64,000 nt of DNA, from positions 1-64,000 of the forward strand of contig QZKS01000079.1 in assembly GCA_003599865.1 (NCBI GenBank). The letters are read 5' to 3'. Of the stretch, positions 1-9,805 are shown in pieces. Below the pieces are notes generated by a model. That model was not told where the DNA came from, did no database searches, and worked only from the letters and a program-made list of their open reading frames with translations. How positions within the stretch are numbered: the stretch's first letter is position 1; each line of letters opens with the position of its first letter. The translations under genes were made by a program, and so were the position numbers. This stretch comes from Desulfobacteraceae bacterium. Lineage in GTDB: Bacteria > Desulfobacterota > Desulfobacteria > Desulfobacterales > SURF-7.

Positions 1-1793
1 AAGAAAAAATTTCAGAAATTCAAAATGTTGCCGATATTATTGATATCGTATCCGAGTCGGTACTGTTAAAGAAAGCAGGTAAGAATCACATCGGCCTCTG
101 CCCGTTTCATTCGGAAAAAACCCCTTCATTTACTGTAAACCCGGAAAAACAGATTTTTCATTGCTTTGGCTGCGGCGCCGGCGGCAATGTCTTCAGTTTT
201 TTAATGAAACATGATGGGATTTCATTTCTTGAGGCTGTTCAGGCACTTGCCAGGCGTTTTGGGATTGAGCTGCCGACCAGAGAAATGAGTCCGGCACAGC
301 AGAAGATGATGAATGAGCGGGAACAGATACTCAATGTGAACCATCACGCCATGAAATATTTTCAACAGATGCTGTTTCAGGGAGCTTCCGGAAAACCAGG
401 GCTTGAATATCTGACGGCAAGAAAGGTTACCCGGGAAACCCTTGAAAAGTTTCATGTCGGATATGTGCCGGATGGATGGCGGAACCTGATGGATTATCTG
501 AGCCGGAAAAAAATACCCCGGGATCTGATGCTGAAAGCCGGTCTCATAATCGAGAACAATCAAAAAACGGGATATTATGACCGTTTCCGCAACCGGATCA
601 TGTTTCCCATTTTCAACATGGGCAATCAGGTGATCGGTTTTGGCGGGCGCGTTCTGGATGATTCCCTTCCCAAATATTTGAATTCACCGGAAACGATGGT
701 GTACAGCAAAAGCAATTCACTATATGGGCTTCATGTGGCCAAGCCGGAATGCCGGAGGACAGGAACGGTTTTTATCGTTGAGGGATATATGGACCTTTTG
801 GCCTTGTGGCAGCACGGTATTCAAAATGCGGTTGCTACACTCGGTACGAGCATGACATCGGAGCATGTTCGGATGCTGAAAGGGCATTGCGAGAAAACAG
901 TGCTTGTGTATGACTCTGATGAGGCCGGATTAAAGGCGGCTGCCCGCAGTATTGAAATATTTGACAAAGGGCATCTGAATGCTTCTATTCTGGTCTTACC
1001 CAATGGTCATGATCCGGATTCATATCTGTTTGAAAACAGTGAAAAGGCTTTCCGGGAAATTGCCCGACAAGCGCTGGACACCATGGATTTTCTAATGGAA
1101 TCCGCCATTCGGAAAAACGGCATGTCTGTGGAAGGAAAGGTTCGAACCGTCAACATTATGAAGGATTATCTGGCGAACGTTCAGGACCACGTTTCCCGAT
1201 CATTATATATCAAGAGACTGTCCGAGAGGCTGGATATCGATGACGCTGCGATCATGGAAAAGGTTAGGGAAACAATCCATCAGCAAAAAACAGCAAACAG
1301 CCGCGCAGAGATTATTCAGAATGCCGGTACACAGACAGGAGGCATGGGTTTGCACGATTCGGATCGAATGGAGAAAAAGATTATTGCCATGATGCTCCAT
1401 TATCCGGAAATTGTACCTGAAATCCGCAAACAGAACATTCTGACTCTTTTTGAGAATAAGATCATTGCCAAGATAGGAGGGATCATCGCAGAGCAGCATG
1501 AAAAAGGGAAGGTGTCGGTCTCCGATTTGATTGCAAGACTGAACAACCCTGACCATGAGAAATTTATTGCTTCTCTTGCCATTGAAAACAGCAGGTGGAA
1601 TCATGACGGCTGTCTGAAATTAATAAAACAGTTTGTTTTAAGCAAAAACAAGAAGAACAATGATCTATTGATGAAAATCAAGACGGCGGAAGCGCAACAT
1701 GATGATAAACTGCTTGTCACGTTAATCAAGCAGTTACGTGATCAAAAACAAATACAAAATAAACGGGAGTCTGCCGGAGGCAAGGTTTTATGA
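1..1793 (+). CDS. dnaG: DNA primase DnaG (5' end cut by window)
   Basis: Synthesises RNA primers at the replication fork. The reading frame is open from base 3 without a start codon, so the N-terminus lies upstream of the window; 596 residues are visible. The CHC2-type zinc finger is read directly at the left edge (C-P-F-H near base 99 and C-F-G-C near base 162). The TOPRIM core follows, with VEGYMD near 777 and the acidic YDSDEAG near 907. The C-terminal part is the weaker helicase-binding region. The stop codon overlaps the rpoD start (ATGA), so the two are translationally coupled, as in the classical macromolecular-synthesis operon. Nothing unusual apart from truncation by the window. Confidence 0.97.
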   Translation, partial: EKISEIQNVADIIDIVSESVLLKKAGKNHIGLCPFHSEKTPSFTVNPEKQIFHCFGCGAGGNVFSFLMKHDGISFLEAVQALARRFGIELPTREMSPAQQKMMNEREQILNVNHHAMKYFQQMLFQGASGKPGLEYLTARKVTRETLEKFHVGYVPDGWRNLMDYLSRKKIPRDLMLKAGLIIENNQKTGYYDRFRNRIMFPIFNMGNQVIGFGGRVLDDSLPKYLNSPETMVYSKSNSLYGLHVAKPECRRTGTVFIVEGYMDLLALWQHGIQNAVATLGTSMTSEHVRMLKGHCEKTVLVYDSDEAGLKAAARSIEIFDKGHLNASILVLPNGHDPDSYLFENSEKAFREIARQALDTMDFLMESAIRKNGMSVEGKVRTVNIMKDYLANVQDHVSRSLYIKRLSERLDIDDAAIMEKVRETIHQQKTANSRAEIIQNAGTQTGGMGLHDSDRMEKKIIAMMLHYPEIVPEIRKQNILTLFENKIIAKIGGIIAEQHEKGKVSVSDLIARLNNPDHEKFIASLAIENSRWNHDGCLKLIKQFVLSKNKKNNDLLMKIKTAEAQHDDKLLVTLIKQLRDQKQIQNKRESAGGKVL

Positions 1794-3589
1794 CAAATAA
1801 ATCTGTAAAAAAGCAGAAAAAAACAAATGAAAACAACAGTAAAAAACGCAAGGCGATCCAAAAGAAAAAACTGGACAGGCTGATTGCAAAAGGCAAGAGG
1901 CAGGGGCAACTGACATATGATGAAATTTACAAAATGCTTCCTGAGGATCTGCTGTTGCCGGACAAAATAGATGAAACATTGATGGTGTTTGAGGATATGG
2001 ATATCAAGATTCTGGATAGTGATGCAAAGATATTGAATCCAAAAGAAGAGGTTTTTGAGAAAAGAAGATCATTTGTGAATGATTCGGTCATTGGTTCAAC
2101 GGCTGATTTTGGCACGGTTACGGACCCGGTGAAGATGTATCTGAGAGAAATGGGGCTGGTTACGCTGTTAAGCCGGGAAGGGGAGATCGATATTGCCAAA
2201 AAAATAGAAGCCGGGGAGCAGGAGGTCCTTCGGGCCATGCTGGAGACCACCATCGGTACGGAAAGCATCCTGGCGCTGGCAGACAATATTGAAATCGGGA
2301 ATTTACGGGCAAAACACGTGCTTCGGGATATTGATGAAGGTGACACCTATGTAAATGAAGAGGCGCAGGTTGAAACCTATCTGGCTACTGCAGCGGTGAT
2401 CCGTGAGCTGGACAGAGAAAACCAGGAACTGCGGGATAAACTGTTTCTGATGAATACCGATCCCGAAGAACAGCGGCGGACAAGAAGAGCCATTACCCGC
2501 AGGATCAATAAGATTTTTGATCTTCTCAAGGACTGGCGCCTTGAAAGCAGTGTGGTTGATCGAATCGAAGACATGATTAAAAATCAGATTGGATGGTTTG
2601 ATGACAAGAACAGGTTGATCATTAAGAATGCGGAAGCCATGGAAGTTCCGGTAACGGAATTTCGAATGAATCTGACCAGCAAAACAGCATTTGTCAAATG
2701 GGCAAAGACAAAATGTGCCACCAAGAGAGATGATCTGGCGGATCTTTTTGCGGAGATGAAGGATGTTCAGGATCAGATTCAGGAAAGAGCCAACTCCATC
2801 AAAGCCAATAGCCGCACACTGAAACGGATTATGACCAATGTTGAGGAGGGGCGCGTCCGGGCAAAGTTTGCGAAAAAGGAACTGATCCGGGCCAATCTTC
2901 GTCTGGTGGTCAGTATCGCCAAAAAATACACCAATCGCGGGCTTCAGTTTCTGGACTTGATTCAGGAGGGAAATATTGGCCTGATGAAGGCGGTTGATAA
3001 ATTTGAATATCGAAGAGGGTATAAATTCAGCACATATGCAACCTGGTGGATCCGGCAGGCGATTACCAGAGCGATTGCCGATCAGGCCAGAACCATCCGA
3101 ATTCCGGTTCATATGATTGAGACCATCAATAAGCTGATCCGGACATCCCGGTATCTGGTTCAGGAACTGGGACGTGAGCCCTCACCGGAAGAAATTGCAC
3201 AGAAAATGGAGATTCCGCTGGATAAGGTTCGTCGGGTCCTCAAAATCGCCCGGGAACCCATCTCCCTGGAAACCCCGATCGGAGAAGAAGAGGATAGTCA
3301 TCTTGGTGATTTCATTGAAGATAAAAAATTCATGCTCCCTTCCGATGCTGCGGTCAATATGAATCTGGCCGAACAGACCAGAAAAGTTCTGGCAACACTG
3401 ACACCTCGCGAAGAAAAGGTTTTGCGGATGCGCTTTGGAATTGGTGAAAAAGCGGATCATACACTGGAAGAAGTCGGAAAGGATTTTGCCGTTACCCGTG
3501 AGCGGATTCGCCAGATAGAAGCCAAAGCCTTACGGAAACTCCGGCATCCGACAAGAAGCAAGAAGCTCAAGAGTTTTATCGATACATAG
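1790..3589 (+). CDS. rpoD: RNA polymerase primary sigma factor RpoD (sigma-70)
   Basis: Housekeeping sigma factor of 599 residues. A lysine-rich N-terminus with region 1.1 precedes region 1.2 ([11 protein letters not shown], around residue 110). A long non-conserved insert separates it from region 2 ([18 protein letters not shown], then the melting segment [15 protein letters not shown]). Region 3 follows, and region 4 ends in the -35-binding helix-turn-helix ([17 protein letters not shown]). The start ATG overlaps the dnaG stop by four bases. Length and domain order are those of a group 1 sigma factor of proteobacteria. The perfect TTGACA/TATAAT-like promoters elsewhere in the window fit a standard sigma-70. 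Confidence 0.97.
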   Translation: MTNKSVKKQKKTNENNSKKRKAIQKKKLDRLIAKGKRQGQLTYDEIYKMLPEDLLLPDKIDETLMVFEDMDIKILDSDAKILNPKEEVFEKRRSFVNDSVIGSTADFGTVTDPVKMYLREMGLVTLLSREGEIDIAKKIEAGEQEVLRAMLETTIGTESILALADNIEIGNLRAKHVLRDIDEGDTYVNEEAQVETYLATAAVIRELDRENQELRDKLFLMNTDPEEQRRTRRAITRRINKIFDLLKDWRLESSVVDRIEDMIKNQIGWFDDKNRLIIKNAEAMEVPVTEFRMNLTSKTAFVKWAKTKCATKRDDLADLFAEMKDVQDQIQERANSIKANSRTLKRIMTNVEEGRVRAKFAKKELIRANLRLVVSIAKKYTNRGLQFLDLIQEGNIGLMKAVDKFEYRRGYKFSTYATWWIRQAITRAIADQARTIRIPVHMIETINKLIRTSRYLVQELGREPSPEEIAQKMEIPLDKVRRVLKIAREPISLETPIGEEEDSHLGDFIEDKKFMLPSDAAVNMNLAEQTRKVLATLTPREEKVLRMRFGIGEKADHTLEEVGKDFAVTRERIRQIEAKALRKLRHPTRSKKLKSFIDT

Positions 3590-3592
3590 AAC

Positions 3593-3621
3593 TTGACAAT
3601 TAGGGGAACAGGCGTTAGATA
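3593..3621 (+). promoter_or_regulatory. Sigma-70 promoter of the CAU tRNA gene
   Basis: TTGACA at 3593-3598 and TAGATA at 3616-3621 are separated by 17 bases, and the tRNA 5' end lies 23 bases after the -10 box. It sits in the gap immediately after rpoD, so the tRNA can be made independently of the dnaG-rpoD operon. Confidence 0.6.
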
Positions 3622-3644
3622 AGCTAATTCATTTTAAGCTGTGC

Positions 3645-3718
3645 GGGCCCATAGCTCAGTCTGGTAGAGCCACCGGCTCATAACCGGTCGGTCCCTGGTT
3701 CGAATCCAGGTGGGCCCA
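3645..3718 (+). tRNA. tRNA with anticodon CAU (Met, or Ile2)
   Basis: A full cloverleaf can be folded by eye: acceptor GGGCCCA (3645-3651) with TGGGCCC (3711-3717), discriminator A at 3718, D arm GCTC/GAGC, anticodon stem ACCGG/CCGGT around loop CTCATAA (anticodon 3679-3681), and T arm CCTGG-TTCGAAT-CCAGG. CCA is not encoded. The first acceptor pair G-C argues against an initiator tRNA, which has a mismatch there. Elongator Met and lysidine-modified Ile2 cannot be told apart from the anticodon alone. Confidence 0.93.
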
Positions 3719-3815
3719 CTCACTTGCCATCTTTAAGGTGGCAAATATGAGGGATGAAGAGGTGATGAATTCGAAGCGGGCAATTATAAAACGGGCAGTC
3801 GTCAAATTGACGATC

Positions 3816-3848
3816 AAGGCGTGGGTTGTTTTACACCACGCCTTTTTT
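3816..3848 (+). terminator. Rho-independent terminator after the CAU tRNA
   Basis: The nine-base stem AAGGCGTGG (3816-3824) / CCACGCCTT (3836-3844) is followed by a run of T to 3848. It lies about 100 bases past the tRNA and just before the NIF3-family gene, separating the two transcripts. Confidence 0.8.
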
Positions 3849-3886
3849 ATTTGGCGGGAACCCCACAAATCAGATCCGGTGTTGAT

Positions 3887-5011
3887 ATGCCGGTAACCGT
3901 ATCCGACATCATCCGCCTGATAGATGAAATCGCACCGCAACGGCTTGCCGAAAAGTGGGATAATTCAGGCCTGCAGATTGGTGACAGGAACTGGACGGTC
4001 GGATCGATCATGGTTTCGCTTGACCCGTTGCCGGAGGTTGTCGCGGATGCCTGCCGAAAAAAAGCGGATCTTTTAATCACCCATCATCCTGTTATTTTCA
4101 AACCATTATCCATCATTGATTTTTCCACTCCGCTCGGTTCCATTATTCAGCGATCCGTCCGAAACAAGATGGCATTGTTTGCTGCCCATACCAATCTGGA
4201 TAGTGTCAGCGGCGGAATTAACGATATGATTTCGGAAAAAATCGGTTTGCAGAATCTGACGGTTCTGTCAAACCCGGAACAGGTGGAAAAGTTCAAACTG
4301 GTTTTTTATGTCCCGGCCGACCATGAGAAGAATTTATTGGAAATTCTATTTCAAACAGAGGCCGGCGTTATTGGAAACTATACCTGCTGTTCCTTTCGAA
4401 ACCCCGGAACCGGAACATTTTATCCCGGCTCATCGGCAAGGCCATTTTCCGGAAGCATTGGAAAACTGTCCCATGCCGATGAGGTGCGTATTGAAACGGT
4501 TGTCTGCCGTCAGGATCTGGATGATGTTGTGGCGCTTTTAAAAAAACATCATCCCTATGAAACAATGGCTTACGATATATATCCGCTGATTCCGGAAAAC
4601 GGAAACCAGGGGCTTGGGCGTGTGGGCTTCCTGCCCGAGAGGCTTCGGCTGGATCAATTTTCAAATCAGGTTGGAAAGGCTCTGAATCTGAAAACTGTCA
4701 GGATCGCCGGAGATCCCGGACTGATGGTTGAAAAAGTGGCGGTTTGTTCCGGGAGCGGGTCTTCGCTGATGGGAGATTTTCTATCTTCCGGTGCGCAGGT
4801 TTTTATCAGCGGTGATATGCGGTATCATGATGCAAGGACTGCGGAAGAAAACGGTGTGGGAATAATGGATGTGGGACATTTCGGATCAGAGCGCCTGGTG
4901 GTGGATTTGCTGGTCCGGAAACTTCGTGATGCAATTCGGGCAAAAGGAATGGATGTTTCTGTTGAGGCATGTGATTTTGAAAAGGATCCTTTTGTTGTTT
5001 ATTCATCTTAA
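3887..5011 (+). CDS. NIF3 / GTP cyclohydrolase I type 2-family protein
   Basis: A 374-residue member of the NIF3 (DUF34) family, dinuclear-metal proteins whose exact cellular role is unsettled. Metal-ligand motifs are visible: HHPVIFKPL near residue 66, AAHTNLDS near residue 103, and HFGSE in the C-terminal part. Between the two halves of the NIF3 fold lies an insert of about 110 residues, typical of the longer bacterial form with a PII-like middle domain. ATG 3887 (MPVTVSDIIRLID) was chosen because family members begin close to this motif; the open frame extends upstream into the tRNA terminator, which cannot be coding. The zinc-ribbon gene follows 23 bases later, a pairing commonly seen in proteobacteria. 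Confidence 0.9.
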   Translation: MPVTVSDIIRLIDEIAPQRLAEKWDNSGLQIGDRNWTVGSIMVSLDPLPEVVADACRKKADLLITHHPVIFKPLSIIDFSTPLGSIIQRSVRNKMALFAAHTNLDSVSGGINDMISEKIGLQNLTVLSNPEQVEKFKLVFYVPADHEKNLLEILFQTEAGVIGNYTCCSFRNPGTGTFYPGSSARPFSGSIGKLSHADEVRIETVVCRQDLDDVVALLKKHHPYETMAYDIYPLIPENGNQGLGRVGFLPERLRLDQFSNQVGKALNLKTVRIAGDPGLMVEKVAVCSGSGSSLMGDFLSSGAQVFISGDMRYHDARTAEENGVGIMDVGHFGSERLVVDLLVRKLRDAIRAKGMDVSVEACDFEKDPFVVYSS

Positions 5012-5034
5012 CAATTATATATAGGTGCAAGCGT

Positions 5035-5751
5035 ATGGTGAGTATTACAAGGGAACAGATAAACGCCTTGATAGAACTTCAGAGTATTGATGTGGAGAGC
5101 TTGAAAATCAAATCTTTTCTGAAAAGTATCCAGCCGAAAGTGGATGCGTTTGATGAACGGATTAAACAGGTCGAGCAGGCCATTTCGCTCAAAGAATCCA
5201 TAATAGCGGAACTGAAACAGGAATATCGTTCACGGGAAGTGGATGTCCAGGATAACCAGAACCGGATGCGGAAAAATAATGAAAAGCTGGTTTCCGTCAA
5301 AACCAACAAGGAATACCACGCGATATTGAAGGAAAATGAGGGACTGCATAAAAAAAATTCCATCATTGAGGATGATATCCTTCAAAAGCTTGATGTTCTG
5401 GAAAAAGAAGAAAATGCCATATTGCAGGACAAATCGGAGTTGTCAAAATTGAAGAATGAGACGGCGCAGGAGATCGCGGCTCTCAAGGAAAAGGGAGAAG
5501 CGGAGAAAGAAAAACTGCAATCTCTCCTGGCTGCCTGGGAAGAGATTGAGAAGAACATGGATCCCGAGGTGATCAAACGGTTCAAGATCGCCCGTGAACA
5601 GACAAAGAGCAGTGCGATATCCGCGGTGAAAAATGAGATTTGTCAGGGTTGTCATATGAATATTCCACCACAGATGTATAATGAGTTGCAGCGTTTTGAG
5701 AAGCTGGAATTTTGCCCGCGGTGCTACCGCATCATTTATTGGGCCGAGTGA
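5035..5751 (+). CDS. Coiled-coil protein with C4 zinc ribbon
   Basis: A 238-residue protein. Residues about 10-180 are strongly charged with heptad character (long coiled coil). The C-terminus carries two CxxC pairs, CQGC and CPRC, separated by about 20 residues: the C4-type zinc ribbon of the COG1579 family. The molecular function of this family is not established; nucleic-acid or flagellar-associated roles have been proposed. An AGGTG element lies about 10 bases before ATG 5035. It directly follows the NIF3-family gene (probable operon) and precedes rnpB. Confidence 0.88.
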   Translation: MVSITREQINALIELQSIDVESLKIKSFLKSIQPKVDAFDERIKQVEQAISLKESIIAELKQEYRSREVDVQDNQNRMRKNNEKLVSVKTNKEYHAILKENEGLHKKNSIIEDDILQKLDVLEKEENAILQDKSELSKLKNETAQEIAALKEKGEAEKEKLQSLLAAWEEIEKNMDPEVIKRFKIAREQTKSSAISAVKNEICQGCHMNIPPQMYNELQRFEKLEFCPRCYRIIYWAE

Positions 5752-5797
5752 TCAGGGTGTCATGAGATCGGAAAGTTGAAACCGTACGACAGATATA

Positions 5798-6203
<406 letters not shown>

Positions 6204-6296
6204 TTTTTTTTTATTGTCGATTATGGAACATTTCAATTACCGGTGGCGGGCAGTCGGTTTTTGGGAAAATAAACATCATGATGGTAAAGGTGCAAG

Positions 6297-7628
6297 GTGG
6301 GACATATCGGTAGCGAAGGGGAAAAAGTGGCGGATTCTTTTTGTGACATTTCCTATGCGGAGAAAGTTCGGATTTACTCCTATGATTATTTGAAGAGCTG
6401 CAAATACTTATCCAAGATCGACAATACACAGCAGCTTTTTACCAAAAAGCTTTTTTCCACCCTGATTGCTTCTTCTCAGCTTCTGGAAGATTTTCTGGAT
6501 TTTCATGGAGCAAAAAATAATCGAAACTGGTATGTTTACAGAGAGCACGCAGCAACTGTGCGACATTTGAGCATGGCCGGCTATTCTCAAAAACATATTG
6601 CAAACAGAATGGCGTTCTACGACCTTCCCAATCCGGAGGATTTTATCAAAGAAGGAACAGCCAGTCTTGTTTTTCTGACCGGGTCTCTGATTAAGCTCGC
6701 TCCTGTGATTCTCAAAGAGGCAGAGCGTTTAAATATACCCATCCCGGAAGAGGATTGGGACCATGGATTTTTTCCGAGTGTCTTAACCACCGAAATGCTG
6801 GCATTTGATATTGATGATGATACGGATCAGGAGAAGAGTAAAATTGTCAAGATTGCGAGTGAATTTTTAAGCATTGCCGGTAACTTTGATCAGCTCGGAT
6901 TTTATGAACCATATGATTTGAAGGGGATGCTGGAGATGGTTCCGGCAAAAGTAAATGAGGTGGAAATCCGCCGTTTTGAAATGCTGGTTCACAATCTGCA
7001 GTCCTCATTTGACACCTATGTTATTCAAGGCGGGTACCGGTACGGAAACCGGAAGCTGAAGCAGTTGAGAAGTTATTTTTCGGTCGTCTTTCACATTCTT
7101 CAAATCGTTGGACGGCTGCTCCATTTTTATGAAAGACATCTGCTGGAAAGGGGCCATAAGAGAATTCATCAAAAAGCGCGTCAGCATCTTTCCGAACTGA
7201 TTAACCCGGAAATGCTGCTGGACAGGACCATCAATTATGGACTTTATTATGCCTGTCATTTTCTGACGGATGGTAAAAAACTTGCCCGTGAGATTTTGAA
7301 CGAGAATATAGAACGTTCCTCGGTCGAGGTTCCGGTTCCGGTCAAGCTGGGTTTCCACAGCCGCCCCAGTCTTCTGGTGTCGAAAATTGTGCAGTACTAT
7401 GGGGGACAGGTGGAACTCTGTGTCGGTGATAATCGATTTGATGCCAGCAGTGTGCTGGATATTCAATGGGCCGGCGGTCAGATCCACAAGGAGAATATCG
7501 CCCGGGTGACCTTTGAAGGGGATACAAGGGCGTTAAAGGATATTGTGATCCTGGCCGGCGTCAACTACGGGGAAGATACCATGGGAAAGGGTATTCCGCT
7601 TCCAAAAGAGTTGAACTACCTGAGATAA
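6297..7628 (+). CDS. Large helical protein with C-terminal HPr-like phosphocarrier domain
   Basis: 443 residues. The first about 335 residues are helical, with no domain I recognise. Residues about 341-435 resemble the PTS phosphocarrier HPr: VPVKLGFHSRPSLL places a histidine (residue 354) where HPr has its phosphorylated His15 (usual form LHARPA), and DASSVLDIQWAGG aligns with the HPr Ser46 region. HPr alone is about 85-90 residues, so this is a fusion. The start is a GTG at 6297, preceded by AAAGGTGCAAG; a later GTG at codon 11 is possible. It stands between rnpB and ispD with no PTS gene nearby, so a regulatory rather than sugar-transport role is more likely (inference). Confidence 0.75.
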   Translation: MGHIGSEGEKVADSFCDISYAEKVRIYSYDYLKSCKYLSKIDNTQQLFTKKLFSTLIASSQLLEDFLDFHGAKNNRNWYVYREHAATVRHLSMAGYSQKHIANRMAFYDLPNPEDFIKEGTASLVFLTGSLIKLAPVILKEAERLNIPIPEEDWDHGFFPSVLTTEMLAFDIDDDTDQEKSKIVKIASEFLSIAGNFDQLGFYEPYDLKGMLEMVPAKVNEVEIRRFEMLVHNLQSSFDTYVIQGGYRYGNRKLKQLRSYFSVVFHILQIVGRLLHFYERHLLERGHKRIHQKARQHLSELINPEMLLDRTINYGLYYACHFLTDGKKLAREILNENIERSSVEVPVPVKLGFHSRPSLLVSKIVQYYGGQVELCVGDNRFDASSVLDIQWAGGQIHKENIARVTFEGDTRALKDIVILAGVNYGEDTMGKGIPLPKELNYLR

Positions 7629-7696
7629 GAGCCGGGCTGTTTTTCTGTTGGGAGAAAAATGATCGTGACCACAAGCTCAATAGATGAAGAACGGGT

Positions 7697-8395
7697 ATGA
7701 CTGTTTCTGCAATCATTGTTGCCGGCGGCAGGGGAGTCAGAATGGGGGAACCTGTTCGGAAACAGTATCTGATGCTCCGGGATCGTCCTATTCTCAGCCA
7801 TACCTTGCAGGTTTTTACCACAAATGAAGATTGCGATCATGTCATCCTTGTCATACCTCCGGGAGATTTTGAATATTGTAAGACGGCGGTGCTTTCCCGC
7901 GTTGATCATGCGGAAAAAATTAAAATGGTTCCCGGCGGGGCAGAGCGGCAGGATTCGGTTTTTTGCGGCCTGGAAGCGGTGGATGAGGAGAGCGGTATTG
8001 TCCTGATTCATGATGCGGTCAGACCTTTTGTGAAGAAGGAACAAATCCGGGACTTGATTGCCTGCGCAATAAAAACCGGAGCATGCATTCTTGGGATTTC
8101 TGCATTCGACACACTGAAAAAGGTGGATCAGCGGGGCTGTATCAGCCGGACAGTGGATCGAAGCGGGATTTATCTTGCCCAAACCCCCCAGGCTTTTCAA
8201 TTTCCGCTGATTAAAAAGGCCCACGACATGGCCCGGAGCAGAAAATTTCTGGGAACCGATGATGCCTCTCTCGTGGAACAGATTGGTCATGACGTTTTTA
8301 TGATCCAGGGCGGACGGGATAATATCAAAATTACGACCGCTGAGGATTTGAAAATAGCGGAAGCCATCATGTCTCCGGCGTGTCGGGAAATTTAA
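7697..8395 (+). CDS. ispD: 2-C-methyl-D-erythritol 4-phosphate cytidylyltransferase IspD
   Basis: Third step of the MEP isoprenoid pathway: MEP + CTP gives CDP-ME + PPi. 232 residues, the normal length. The nucleotidyltransferase motif IIVAGGRGVRMG opens the protein, with a lysine at the KQY position. HDAVRPFV (middle) and GTDDASLVE (late) are the CTP/metal and substrate loops of IspD. No ispF follows; it must lie elsewhere. It comes 68 bases after the HPr-like gene and may be cotranscribed with it. Confidence 0.95.
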   Translation: MTVSAIIVAGGRGVRMGEPVRKQYLMLRDRPILSHTLQVFTTNEDCDHVILVIPPGDFEYCKTAVLSRVDHAEKIKMVPGGAERQDSVFCGLEAVDEESGIVLIHDAVRPFVKKEQIRDLIACAIKTGACILGISAFDTLKKVDQRGCISRTVDRSGIYLAQTPQAFQFPLIKKAHDMARSRKFLGTDDASLVEQIGHDVFMIQGGRDNIKITTAEDLKIAEAIMSPACREI

Positions 8396-8478
8396 AAAAA
8401 TCATAAAAAGTCTCACCGGAAGTCGGCAATCCTCTAAGATATCGCACAATATTACAGTTCGTTCATTTTGTCCGAATG

Positions 8479-8494
8479 GTTATTGAACAATAAC
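8479..8494. repeat. Inverted repeat next to the PilZ-gene promoter
   Basis: GTTATTG and CAATAAC form a perfect inverted repeat around AA, ending eight bases before the -35 box at 8502. The position suits an operator or activator site, but no regulator is identified. Confidence 0.4.
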
Positions 8495-8501
8495 AAATTG
8501 A

Positions 8502-8530
8502 TTGACATTTAAACATCACTCCGCTATAAG
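8502..8530 (+). promoter_or_regulatory. Near-consensus sigma-70 promoter for the PilZ gene
   Basis: TTGACA (8502-8507), a 17-base spacer and TATAAG (8525-8530). The expected transcript start is about 125 bases upstream of the PilZ gene, leaving a sizeable 5' leader in which I see no known riboswitch. Confidence 0.75.
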
Positions 8531-8661
8531 AACATTGTTTATGTAACACGCTACACGCTTCATACGGATTGCTGGAAATGCTCGGACCGGTCCTTGATAA
8601 TTCTGAGCAGGATATATCGAAACCAGAGTAAAAATAAATAGATGTCAGGCAGGAGAAAGAA

Positions 8662-9069
8662 ATGCCCGGGAAAGTTGACCGAAGAAATCATGCAAGGTTT
8701 ATCGTAAAACCCGGCATTTTTGCAGTTCTTGGGCCATATTCATCCCAGATGGGGCAGGTTGTCGATATCAGTCAGGGCGGCCTGTCGTTTCAGTATAAAC
8801 ATGGAAACGATAAAAAGGCGGATATCTACGAAGTTTCCATTTTATTTGACGGACGGTCGGAAAATCATACAAGCCCTTTTAAATTTATCGGGAAAGCGGT
8901 TTCCGATGTGGAAGTGAGAACGAAGAATCCGTTCAGTACGGCAATTATCAGACGCTTCAGTATTGAATTCAAAGATTTGACCTATTATCAGCAAGCCTGG
9001 CTGGAAGAGTGCATCCGAAACCATACGGCCGGCCAAGTTGATTCCGTCCAAATATCCCCTTCTTTATAG
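8662..9069 (+). CDS. PilZ-domain protein (predicted cyclic-di-GMP receptor)
   Basis: A 135-residue stand-alone PilZ domain. Both c-di-GMP-binding motifs are present: RxxxR (RNHAR, near residue 6) and DxSxxG (DISQGG, near residue 35). No other domain or membrane segment is seen, so it probably acts as a small cytosolic adaptor that changes partner binding on c-di-GMP; the partner is unknown. AGGAGAAAG precedes ATG 8662. It has its own strong promoter and converges with the CULT-domain gene. Confidence 0.88.
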   Translation: MPGKVDRRNHARFIVKPGIFAVLGPYSSQMGQVVDISQGGLSFQYKHGNDKKADIYEVSILFDGRSENHTSPFKFIGKAVSDVEVRTKNPFSTAIIRRFSIEFKDLTYYQQAWLEECIRNHTAGQVDSVQISPSL

Positions 9070-9096
9070 ATATTTTCTGCTAATTTCCTGACTCCT

Positions 9097-9582
9097 TCAG
9101 GGGATAATGAGGTTTTCCAGGATAAGCCCGTTAAAACGGGTTATTCCCATTGATGTGGAGAACAGCCATCCCAGTTGTGTCAGGCATTTGCCGCAAACAG
9201 CAATTCTCCAGGCATAACCGTTGAACCAGCTGTACTCTTTTGTGGCCTGTCCGGTATATCCGCATCCTTCCGCATTTTGAAAACACCCGATTTCGAAAAT
9301 CAGGCCGCTGGGGTTGGCAAACGTATGCTGATGGGAGCCATTGACCTGGATTTTTTCTTCCGGCCGGGTAATGATATGGTAACATTGACGGCAAACAATC
9401 AGCTCCGATGTCAGAGGGGACTTTTCCTTGTTTTCATCGGCAAGAGAGATACCAAACGGGTTGTCACCGGGGGCTGGTATGGTTCGGAATAAGCGATAAC
9501 CTGTTATTGGATGGTTCATGGAGGTGATCGTCAGATTGTTTTGAAAATGATCGGAAAGGCAACCGGCTTGATCCTGTTTCAT
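9097..9582 (-). CDS. CULT-domain protein, cereblon-like ligand-binding fold
   Basis: 161 residues from ATG 9582; the frame stays open to a TTG at 9636. Residues about 60-155 match the CULT domain, the thalidomide-binding domain of eukaryotic cereblon also known as small single-domain bacterial proteins. Visible hallmarks are CRQC (C64, C67) and CGKC (C130, C133) as the zinc site, the segment HQHTFANPSGLIFEIGCF, and a tri-tryptophan cage: W119 (YSWFNGY), W125 (AWRIA) and W139 (GWLF). The aromatic residue two after the third Trp is Phe here. The natural ligand of bacterial forms is not established; the related cereblon pocket binds cyclic imides. The start is uncertain: ATG 9582 has GGA just upstream, and the TTG has GGGG too close. 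Confidence 0.85.
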   Translation of the reverse strand: MKQDQAGCLSDHFQNNLTITSMNHPITGYRLFRTIPAPGDNPFGISLADENKEKSPLTSELIVCRQCYHIITRPEEKIQVNGSHQHTFANPSGLIFEIGCFQNAEGCGYTGQATKEYSWFNGYAWRIAVCGKCLTQLGWLFSTSMGITRFNGLILENLIIP

Positions 9583-9660
9583 GGTTCCATATACCGCAAC
9601 AGGTGCTGAAAAGTCAATATCCGCCGCATGCCGCAACCCCTTTTTATGCGTGATAAGCCA

Positions 9661-9690
9661 TTGACATCAGATAAAATATCATCTTATAGT
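9661..9690 (+). promoter_or_regulatory. Promoter for the MscS-like gene
   Basis: TTGACA at 9661-9666 and TATAGT at 9685-9690 with an 18-base spacer, about 115 bases before ATG 9806, in the divergent gap with the CULT gene. Confidence 0.55.
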
Positions 9691-9805
9691 GAAAATCCAA
9701 CTGTGAAATTGACCTTGCCGGCTGTTGCAACGGATAATATCCGCGGTCTGGTGATTATCCGGATCATGTTTCGATCGGACCCATAAAACGAGACTGGAAT
9801 TGCAT

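Noticed and set aside
3645-3718. Initiator tRNA-fMet
   Set aside because: The anticodon is CAU, but the acceptor starts with a paired G-C, whereas bacterial initiators have a mismatch at that pair, and the anticodon stem lacks three consecutive G-C pairs.
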